Source: Desulfurococcales archaeon (GTDB taxonomy: Archaea > Thermoproteota > Thermoprotei_A > Sulfolobales > Ignisphaeraceae). From it: a stretch of 64,000 nt of DNA. Below are positions 58,455-64,000 of the stretch, piece by piece. A model generated the notes under the pieces. It was not told the origin of the DNA and did not search any database. It was given only the letters and a program-made list of their open reading frames with translations. The stretch lies in the NCBI GenBank assembly GCA_027066265.1, contig JAMOOB010000490.1, forward strand, positions 8,207-72,206. The letters run 5' to 3'. Positions within the stretch are counted from its first letter, which is position 1, and each line of letters begins with the position of its first letter. The position numbers and the translations under genes are program-made.

Positions 58455-59207
58455 GTGTCCGCGAGAAGCATAGTCAAGCCGGTATGCATCGTGCTGGCGA
58501 TATGCATAGCTACGGGTATCGCGGATATCGTGATAGACATCCTTTCGCGGTCTAGCGGTGCAGACATGTTCGCTGCTAGGATGGATAGCTATGACGATGT
58601 GCCGAACATCATTTCCACAGCTGTGGACAGCTGCTATATGTGTCCGCGCAGCGGTGATCCGCTTGATCTGGCTATGAAGGTGCTTCTCCGGTACAGGTAC
58701 TGTCTGCACTACCCCTTCGACGAGGTGTGGCTGCCGATGACGGTGGCGATGACGAGGTGCGGAACATGTATGGACCTAGCGCTGATGCTGGTAGCGTCGG
58801 AGATATCCTCTGGTCACGAAGCGCTTCTGCTGCTGATCGACACCGGAGAGGAAGAGATCGGGCATGCAGCTGCGGCTATCAGGACGAGCAGCGGGTGGAT
58901 CGTTGTGGACCCAGCGGCTTCGTATATAGGTGGATGCGCTCTGGTGGCTAAGATACCGATTGACAGGGGCAACGCTACCGAGATACTGTACGTCAACCTC
59001 ATAGCGTTTGCGCCGACCAAGAGCGGAGACAAGCTTCTGGAGAGCCTAGACATAGCCATGCTCAACGCGACGACGAGGAAGGAGGGGTGTACACCCAGAG
59101 CATACGCGCTGCTAGACCAAGCCGTAGAGAGGTACCTGAAGGATGTAGGGCTCAGCAACGCAACGGTGTACGCATGCAGCGAGAGCGGCTGTACCATCGT
59201 TGGATAG
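58455..59207 (+). CDS. exported transglutaminase-like (cysteine-peptidase fold) protein
   Basis: 250 residues from a GTG. Residues 1-30 contain a membrane helix or signal (CIVLAICIATGIADIVIDIL). The core domain has a Cys-His-Asp triad in the order and spacing of transglutaminase-like proteins: C105 in MTRCGTCMDLALMLVA, H137 in EIGHAAAAIR and D152 in WIVVDPA. Further Cys pairs suggest disulfides outside the cell. The exact palindrome at 58615 encodes STAV. The family includes proteases and cross-linking enzymes, so it might cross-link or cleave virion or cell-surface proteins. Substrate unknown. Confidence 0.82.
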   Translation: MSARSIVKPVCIVLAICIATGIADIVIDILSRSSGADMFAARMDSYDDVPNIISTAVDSCYMCPRSGDPLDLAMKVLLRYRYCLHYPFDEVWLPMTVAMTRCGTCMDLALMLVASEISSGHEALLLLIDTGEEEIGHAAAAIRTSSGWIVVDPAASYIGGCALVAKIPIDRGNATEILYVNLIAFAPTKSGDKLLESLDIAMLNATTRKEGCTPRAYALLDQAVERYLKDVGLSNATVYACSESGCTIVG

Positions 59208-59253
59208 CTACGCAGATATCCGCTCGACGCTCTAGACCACGCCGGGTGAAGCA

Positions 59254-59496
59254 ATGGTACAGCTAGTCGTACCGGGAACAAGGCTACCGGGCGTACAGCC
59301 AAGCGTACCGGGAACGAGGATACGAACCGTCGTGATAACGATCTACGTCACCAGGTACGTTACGCACTACATAACCACGGAGCTCCCAACATTCGTACAC
59401 GTAACGTCGTGGACAACCCCAGCAGGAACGATCTATAGGCGGGGAACAGTCACGACAATTATTGTGAACCACGAGGCTAGGCAGAGAGGTGCGTAG
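59254..59496 (+). CDS. Val-Thr repeat protein with VPGTR units
   Basis: 80 residues from the ATG at 59254 (GGGTGAAGCA upstream). It starts with three V-P-G-T-R/x-like units (LVVPGTRLPGVQPSVPGTRI), then tetrapeptide repeats VVITIYVTRYVTHYITTE, then TVTTIIVN near the end. It belongs to the Val-Thr repeat group and follows the exported transglutaminase-like gene by 46 bases, so it could be a substrate of that enzyme. CCGCAGCTGTGG overlaps its stop region at 59497. Confidence 0.72.
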   Translation: MVQLVVPGTRLPGVQPSVPGTRIRTVVITIYVTRYVTHYITTELPTFVHVTSWTTPAGTIYRRGTVTTIIVNHEARQRGA

Positions 59497-59508
59497 CCGC
59501 AGCTGTGG

Positions 59509-60969
59509 CTATGACAGGCCGTACTTCATCAGTATCCTCTGCACAACCCCCTCTTTCTCTGCCTCCTCGAAGAGCTGCTCCTTGCTCGTTATGTTCCTGG
59601 TCAGCTGCAGCTCGTAGAGAGCCTGCTTAATCTCTCCGATCCATGGACCCGGCTTCAGCCCGTAGCGCCTCATGATGTCGTAGCCCGTTACAAGCGGCTT
59701 CCTCTCCCTCGCCTCCGCAAGCCTCTGCACCTCCCTCAGCGCCTCTAGGTACCTAGGATCGCCCGTATCTCCGTACGCTATGTAGAGCACATCCATCGCC
59801 GTCTCCGGACCGAGCTTAGCGAAGAGCCTCCTAGCCATCTCCTTCGGGTCCATGTCCTGCACCGCGTACTGGTGCGGAAGCATGTGCCACCTCACGGCGG
59901 CTACGATCCTATCGATATCCCTGCCGCTCATCCTCCACCTACGCAGGATCTCCCTAGCCCTCTCGGCACCGACCACCTCGTGCCTGTGGAAACTCTTCGA
60001 GACCTCGCCCTCGGCCACAAGGGGCTTACCGACGTCGTGGAGCAGCGCCGCGATCTTCACGAGGGGAGGCGCGCCGATCTCGTCCAGCCTCTGGAGAACG
60101 TCTATCGTGTGCTCGAGCACGCTCTCGCCGTAGTGGTTCGGGGTATCGGGAGCGTGCCTAACCCTATCCATCTCCTCGAGCTCCGGCATAACGTAGCGGT
60201 AGAGGTTCGAGTCGTAGAGAAGCCAAACGAAGTAGTGGAACATAGGTGTCTCGGCAGCCTTGAGGATCTCGTCCCTTATCCTCTCCCACGAGACCCTCCT
60301 CAGCTCGCTCCACCTCGACCTGATAGCCTCGTAGCTAGCGGGATCGATCTCGAACCCCAGCTTAGCCGCGAACCTCAGAGCCCTCAGCATCCTCAGAGGA
60401 TCCTCCCTGATCCTCTCAGCCGGATCACCAACGAACCTTATCACACCATCGAGAAGATCCCTCAGACCCCCAACGAGGTCGATCACCCTCCCATCGGCAT
60501 CGGCTAGAAGCGCGTTTACCGTGAAGTCCCTCCTCCTAACATCGTCCTCGACGCTCGTGCTGAACTCAACGATTGGCTTCCTACCCCTGTCCTCGCGGTA
60601 CATCTCCCTCCTGAACGTCGTGATCTCGATCTCCGTACCATCGACGTTCGTAGCTACGGTCCCGAACTCGATACCCTTCTCATAGACCTTGAACCCCTCT
60701 CGCCTAAGGATATCCATAACGACGCTCGGCGGACAGCTGGTAGCGAGATCCCAGTCATGAGGCTCCCTACCCATCAGCGAATCCCTCACCGCACCACCAA
60801 CAGCGTACACCTCGTACCCATACCTCCTCAGAACCTCCATAACGCGCCTCACAGGCTCCGGAATCCGTATATAGCCAACAACCCTCCTAACCTCTCCAAC
60901 AACCTCCGCTCTACGAGCATCAACCCCCCTACCACCACCGACCCTCCTACGAAGCTCCTCAACAACCAT
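59509..60969 (-). CDS. cca: class II (bacterial-type) CCA-adding enzyme with HD domain
   Basis: 486 residues. Class II nucleotidyltransferase motifs are intact: GGAVRDSLMGREPHDWDLAT (GG at 58-59, D72 and D74), RRRDFTVNALLADADG, and EDPLRMLRALRFAAKLGF with ERIRDEILKA. An HD domain follows (IAALLHDVGKPLV; FHRHEVVGAERA), as in several bacterial enzymes. Archaea normally carry class I CCA enzymes, so this is a bacterial-type gene in an archaeal setting. It could repair the 3' ends of host or element tRNAs, or act as a poly(A) polymerase, which shares these motifs. It has a palindrome-type promoter (61003-61044) like its neighbours. Residues 1-40 are an Arg-rich extension. Confidence 0.93.
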   Translation of the reverse strand: MVVEELRRRVGGGRGVDARRAEVVGEVRRVVGYIRIPEPVRRVMEVLRRYGYEVYAVGGAVRDSLMGREPHDWDLATSCPPSVVMDILRREGFKVYEKGIEFGTVATNVDGTEIEITTFRREMYREDRGRKPIVEFSTSVEDDVRRRDFTVNALLADADGRVIDLVGGLRDLLDGVIRFVGDPAERIREDPLRMLRALRFAAKLGFEIDPASYEAIRSRWSELRRVSWERIRDEILKAAETPMFHYFVWLLYDSNLYRYVMPELEEMDRVRHAPDTPNHYGESVLEHTIDVLQRLDEIGAPPLVKIAALLHDVGKPLVAEGEVSKSFHRHEVVGAERAREILRRWRMSGRDIDRIVAAVRWHMLPHQYAVQDMDPKEMARRLFAKLGPETAMDVLYIAYGDTGDPRYLEALREVQRLAEARERKPLVTGYDIMRRYGLKPGPWIGEIKQALYELQLTRNITSKEQLFEEAEKEGVVQRILMKYGLS

Positions 60970-61002
60970 GACCAGCGCCCGGAACAGAGCTAGTAGAAAA
61001 CC

Positions 61003-61044
61003 TATTTAGAGGTAGCGGAAACAAGGTCGTAACCACAGCTGTGG
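61003..61044 (-). promoter_or_regulatory. promoter with exact palindrome about 32 bp upstream
   Basis: Minus strand CCGCTACC then CTAAATA (61003-61009), about 37 bases before the start at 60969; the exact palindrome is at 61033-61044. Confidence 0.68.
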
Positions 61045-61132
61045 GAATGATGAGATGGAAATTGTATCAACCTACATAAGTTCGCGATGCCGAGCCCAGA
61101 GATACGGGCAGAAACCGTTTGAGGTGATGAAA

Positions 61133-61270
61133 ATGCCTGTAATCGATGTAAGGGCTCTCAAGAGAGCGTGGTTTAGGCAATGCGTAGAGAAGTGTGTGGA
61201 GGAAGAAAGAGGTGAAGAGAGGTGTGAAGATATGTGCAGGCTGATGATCTTTGGTGATAGTCCTATCTAG
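61133..61270 (+). CDS. 45-residue twin C-x3-C protein
   Basis: The ATG at 61133 follows GAGGTG by six bases; the frame opens at 61055. The product MPVIDVRALKRAWFRQCVEK continues CVEEERGEERCEDMC. The two C-x3-C motifs are nine residues apart on predicted helices, which would give a helical hairpin held by two disulfides, as in eukaryotic CHCH or small-Tim proteins. The resemblance is in pattern only. It ends overlapping the convergent gene at 61263. Confidence 0.6.
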   Translation: MPVIDVRALKRAWFRQCVEKCVEEERGEERCEDMCRLMIFGDSPI

Positions 61271-61853
61271 ACGGCTTGATGAGTTCTTCGCTGGTTGTAT
61301 GCACACCGGCTTTACGCAGCTCTTCGGCTGCTACACCCAGGTGCGCTAGATATGCCTCTGCTAGCCTCTGTATTCTAGCAGCCTCCTTCTCTCCGAGTTC
61401 CTTCAGCTCGTACTCCAGAACCCTCTTGACCACATCTATAGGTTCTTTTTCGGCTACCTCGAGAAGGTACTTGGCGCGCTCCCTGAGCTTCATGGCTTGC
61501 TTAAGCGCGCCAGCCTCTTCATAGCCCTCGGCTTCCCTGAGGTAGTACTCGGCTATCTTCTTCAGCTCCTCTCGCTCTGGCTCAACCCTCGCCTCCTTCC
61601 TCTTACCGATCTCCTTCTCCCTAACGTCCGGAGTATCTACACCGGGGATATCGTACCTGTTGGGACGCCTAAGCCAGACACCGACGGTTGGCGGAACGTT
61701 CTTTGCTTGCCACCTTATGTCCTGTGCAAACGATCTCTTTCCACGTGTTCTGATCAGCCACTCCCTGAGAATCCTCTTCTCCTCCTCGGTAAGCTCCTCC
61801 GGGCGTTTGCTAGCCAGCCTAGCAATGATCTCATCGGTTAGGAGGCTAGGCAT
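61263..61853 (-). CDS. protein with the DIPGVDTP module and a coiled-coil tail
   Basis: 196 residues from the ATG at 61853 after GGTGG. Residues 1-75 match the 44152 protein: LTEEEKRILREWLIRTRGKR, then VGVWLRRPNRYDIPGVDTP. The remaining 120 residues are a long charged helical region (KIAEYYLREAEGYEEAGALK). It thus couples the shared module to a dimerising tail rather than to a beta domain or a helicase. Palindrome-type promoter at 61887-61927. Confidence 0.8.
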   Translation of the reverse strand: MPSLLTDEIIARLASKRPEELTEEEKRILREWLIRTRGKRSFAQDIRWQAKNVPPTVGVWLRRPNRYDIPGVDTPDVREKEIGKRKEARVEPEREELKKIAEYYLREAEGYEEAGALKQAMKLRERAKYLLEVAEKEPIDVVKRVLEYELKELGEKEAARIQRLAEAYLAHLGVAAEELRKAGVHTTSEELIKPSR

Positions 61854-61886
61854 AGTACCACCGAGAAGCGCTCCGCAACACCGGTT

Positions 61887-61927
61887 CTTATAGGTAGCGA
61901 AAGCACGTCTCAATACCGCAGCTGTGG
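61887..61927 (-). promoter_or_regulatory. promoter with near-palindrome about 32 bp upstream
   Basis: Minus strand TTTCGCTACC then TATAAG (61887-61892), about 37 bases before 61853; CCGCAGCTGTGG at 61916-61927. Confidence 0.68.
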
Positions 61928-62773
61928 CTACGGCTCGACGGAGATGTGCGCTTCGTCCCAGTAGCGCTCTACCTCTACGAAGTCTATCTTCGGTTTGTAG
62001 CCTCTCTTCCTCAGCTCCTCGACGATTCTGTCCACGAGTCTCTGGACGAGCCTTCTCCTCTTCTCGAGCGTGCTATCGTCTAGGTAGACAGGGTAGTTCT
62101 CCACGTACTCTCTCAGAGCCTGCTTGAGCTCCTCCACGAGTCCGCGATCGATCTTCGGGAGGTAGACGTCTATGAAGGTGCTGGGGATCTCCTCGCCGCA
62201 GTTGAAGAGGTGGACATAGTACTCGTCTCTCCACTCCGGCTCGACCTCCTCAACCCTAACATCGTACTCATCGGGATCGAAGTAGATCCTAACAGCGCTG
62301 GAGAGAAGCGTCTCGACCTCCTCCTCAGAACCCCTCTCGGCTTCTCTCCCCACCTCCCTCGAAGACTCCTCGGACTCCCTTCCGCTCCTCTTCACCGTGT
62401 CGAGATACGTATGCTTACCGCGCGCGAGCGTTCGAACGAGGTCTATGAGCCTAGCCGGATCGCTAGGCACACCAACACGCACGGTGATGCGCCACCCGTT
62501 CTCCGTCTTCTCGACGCTCCACCCAGGGTTGAGATCCCTGAACCTCTTCACGAGCTCGCTGATGAAGCTGCTGAACGGAGTATGGAAGTAGTCGCTAGGG
62601 GTATCGGGGACAACGGTGGAGAACACGATGTGGTCGGGATGGATCTCGATGAAGGTATCGATCGAAACGGTGTGGCAACGAATAACGCTTCCGCTCCTCC
62701 TGCAGCTATAGCCAAACTCGCGGATAGCGTCGCGCATCTTGCGATCGAGCTTCCTATCTATTGCAAGAGGCAT
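61928..62773 (-). CDS. hypothetical two-part protein
   Basis: 281 residues from the ATG at 62773 (GGTGCGGTGC upstream). The N-terminal part has a helix followed by Cys and strands (RDAIREFGYSCRRSGSVIRC, then TFIEIHPDHIVFST) similar to the 62910 protein. A Ser/Glu linker follows (RESEESSREVGREAERGSEE), then a charged alpha/beta C-terminal part (EYYVHLFNCGEEIPSTFIDV). No family recognised. Confidence 0.72.
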   Translation of the reverse strand: MPLAIDRKLDRKMRDAIREFGYSCRRSGSVIRCHTVSIDTFIEIHPDHIVFSTVVPDTPSDYFHTPFSSFISELVKRFRDLNPGWSVEKTENGWRITVRVGVPSDPARLIDLVRTLARGKHTYLDTVKRSGRESEESSREVGREAERGSEEEVETLLSSAVRIYFDPDEYDVRVEEVEPEWRDEYYVHLFNCGEEIPSTFIDVYLPKIDRGLVEELKQALREYVENYPVYLDDSTLEKRRRLVQRLVDRIVEELRKRGYKPKIDFVEVERYWDEAHISVEP

Positions 62774-62805
62774 GCACCGCACCGGGAGGATAAGCGAAGC
62801 GAAGA

Positions 62806-62849
62806 ATATATCTCTACCCACCGGAAGAAAGCCGTTTCCACAGCTGTGG
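62806..62849 (-). promoter_or_regulatory. promoter with exact palindrome about 34 bp upstream
   Basis: Minus strand AGATATAT (62806-62813), about 36 bases before 62773; the exact palindrome is at 62838-62849, which is also 60 bases before the rightward gene at 62910. Confidence 0.65.
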
Positions 62850-62909
62850 GTAGGGAGGGCGCTACGCGTATATCCTTGGTTTTGCTCCGCATGCTCTCGG
62901 TGGAGCGAG

Positions 62910-63437
62910 GTGGCTAGAACGACCGTGTCCAGATCCTCGTCTAGCTCTTCTAGAGGAGGTAGAGCGTCGGAGACGCTGGTTCAAGCCGCTGTGAGGGCGT
63001 TTAGAAGAGCTGGTTTCCAGTGTAGGAAGCGCCCTAGAGAGGATGCGTACGTCTGTACGGAGGGGGATGTCACTGTGACTATCACGCCCAGCAGCATCGA
63101 GATCACGATTCCTGGCGAGGTTAGGTGGGAGTACTCAAGGATAGTGCTGGACACGCTCCACACCGAGAGAAGAAGCGTAGAGATCGAGGAGCTCCTCAAC
63201 GAGCTTGAGAAGGAGCTCGGCACCGGTGCACGGATAGACCTCGCGATTACCGGAAGCGCGAAGCTCGTGATAAGGATACCAACGCTGCAGTGGGAGAAAG
63301 CGGTTAGGGTAGCCAGCAACGCGGCGAAGAAGAACATGTACGTAGTCATCACGAACATAGATGCAGAGGCAAGGCTAGCGCACAGAGATGGAGCGCTGCC
63401 ATACACCGACTGGGTGAAGGAGCTCCTAGCGTCGTAA
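62910..63437 (+). CDS. hypothetical protein related to the N-terminus of 61928
   Basis: 175 residues from a GTG after GGTGGAGCGA. Ser-rich start, then VQAAVRAFRRAGFQCRKRPR and YVCTEGDVTVTITPSSIEIT, a helix, G-x-x-C and strands as in its divergent neighbour 61928. A second alpha/beta part follows (ARIDLAITGSAKLVIRIPTL). The two genes are divergent, suggesting an inverted duplication of a small domain. Function unknown. Confidence 0.7.
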   Translation: MARTTVSRSSSSSSRGGRASETLVQAAVRAFRRAGFQCRKRPREDAYVCTEGDVTVTITPSSIEITIPGEVRWEYSRIVLDTLHTERRSVEIEELLNELEKELGTGARIDLAITGSAKLVIRIPTLQWEKAVRVASNAAKKNMYVVITNIDAEARLAHRDGALPYTDWVKELLAS

Positions 63438-63449
63438 CCACAGCTGTGG

Positions 63450-63992
63450 TTACAGACAGGTCTCTGCAGCGCTAACCAGCTTCTCTAGGAACTCTGCGCA
63501 TCTAGCTGATGTTTCTATCCATATTGTTGACTCCGGTGTTCTGAGAACGGTGCTACTCGGTTCTCTGTAGCCCTCAAGCTTTATACCCAGTATACTGCTG
63601 ATAACGAGCTCTGCGCTGTGCCACAGCTTCAGCACGTTGAGGAGAACGCCGCGTAGCTCCGACGCACTAGCTTCCTCTCTTCTTAGTCTCATCAGCTCGG
63701 CTATATCGAGCTCCAGCTTCGGGATGACAACGGGTTCTCTATACATCGTGGCGAAGCACAGCCATATCTTTAGGGGGCGCGCACTGGCGAGAAGGATCTT
63801 CGGGCTGTACACATCGCGCTCTCTGCAGATGATGCTCAGCCTCTTGGAGTTGAGGGCTATGCACGCGCCTGCTCGAACCATGCATGGGAGGGAGAGACAT
63901 CTGCATATAGGCAGATACATCGCGTTGCTGATGCCGAAGCACAGCGGAGCAACGAAACTGATGAACCTCTCGATAGCGTCCCTAACCTCCAT
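63450..63992 (-). CDS. hypothetical Cys-rich protein (may be incomplete at window edge)
   Basis: At least 180 residues; the ATG at 63992 is eight bases from the window end, so the true start may lie outside. Residues about 15-60 hold six Cys (APLCFGISNAMYLPICRCLS, LPCMVRAGACIA, IICRERD), in an order recalling the 39815 protein. The C-terminal half is helical. The exact palindrome at 63438 lies in the 12-base convergent gap with 62910. Function unknown. Confidence 0.65.
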   Translation of the reverse strand: MEVRDAIERFISFVAPLCFGISNAMYLPICRCLSLPCMVRAGACIALNSKRLSIICRERDVYSPKILLASARPLKIWLCFATMYREPVVIPKLELDIAELMRLRREEASASELRGVLLNVLKLWHSAELVISSILGIKLEGYREPSSTVLRTPESTIWIETSARCAEFLEKLVSAAETCL

Positions 63993-64000
63993 GCCGAAGA

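Larger units (their letters stand above)
2148..63449. repeat. dispersed 12-bp palindrome family CCACAGCTGTGG
   Basis: Exact copies start at 3606, 4599, 7991, 13189, 13839, 18751, 20008, 26526, 27133, 28253, 29310, 30362, 34608, 39502, 39779, 40388, 41882, 43291, 45428, 47469, 48644, 50355, 52255, 56837, 58301, 58615, 61033, 62838 and 63438. Near copies (one or two changes) start at 2148, 7508, 9024, 11342, 15937, 20782, 21841, 22620, 23134, 26054, 28781, 30608, 31961, 32243, 33089, 34644, 37385, 38288, 44967, 45586, 46492, 47694, 48971, 54379, 55329, 59497 and 61916. The core CAGCTG is almost never altered; changes usually affect the outer three bases. Most exact copies are intergenic, either between terminator and promoter or in convergent gaps. 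Copies inside genes mostly encode Thr-Ala-Val or Gln-Leu-Trp. A binding site for one abundant protein is the simplest reading. Confidence 0.95.

Overview
This window looks like part of the genome of a large extrachromosomal element, most probably a virus or virus-like plasmid, of a hyperthermophilic archaeon of the Thermoproteota. The sequence shows archaeal BRE/TATA promoters, Shine-Dalgarno sites of the GAGGTG/GGTGA type, AGG/AGA arginine codons, an archaeal TFB-like factor, an XPB-type helicase, several small C2H2 zinc-finger proteins, many short ORFans, and a MoxR-type ATPase beside a von Willebrand A protein (a pair known from Acidianus two-tailed virus). There is no rRNA, tRNA, ribosomal protein or metabolic operon. 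Virus versus plasmid, and the host order, are inferences.

Layout. 1-0.6 kb is an AT-rich, hairpin-rich non-coding region. 0.8-3.6 kb is a leftward sugar-transfer operon (GT4 glycosyltransferase, small membrane protein, methyltransferase, multi-pass membrane protein). 4-14.6 kb holds a leftward operon with an unusual AAA+ ATPase and membrane or coiled-coil proteins, a second GT4 enzyme, and Thr/Val repeat proteins. 14.7-20.9 kb is one gene for a 2060-residue surface protein with three LamG-like modules. 21-35 kb is a block of likely structural genes: small two-helix membrane proteins, Thr/Val repeat proteins, a 1403-residue coiled-coil protein with 43-residue repeats, and a ribbon-helix-helix protein with Gly-Thr repeats. 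35-38.3 kb carries the XPB helicase and a radical-SAM protein of the phage Gp37/Gp68 type. 38.5-55.7 kb is a long leftward series of small, mostly unknown genes with TFB, zinc-finger proteins and the VWA/MoxR cluster; nearly every gene there has a T-run followed by GGGG just before its start codon. 55.7-57.3 kb is non-coding: a GC-rich island packed with hairpins, followed by about 13 copies of GGYTCGCA at 32-34 bp intervals. 57.3-64 kb has an IS110-type transposase-domain protein, a secreted transglutaminase-like protein, a bacterial-type (class II) CCA-adding enzyme and several small genes.

The strongest unexplained signal is window-wide. The 12-bp palindrome CCACAGCTGTGG occurs about 29 times exactly and more than 20 times with one or two changes, at most transcription-unit boundaries. 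It commonly sits between the oligo-T terminator of one gene and the promoter of the next, and in about ten promoters its centre lies about 31-35 bp (three helical turns) upstream of the TATA centre. In the 38-56 kb region it instead abuts the GGGG that precedes the start codon. This suggests one DNA-binding protein acting as a global activator, insulator or organiser of the element. Counts and spacings were made by eye.
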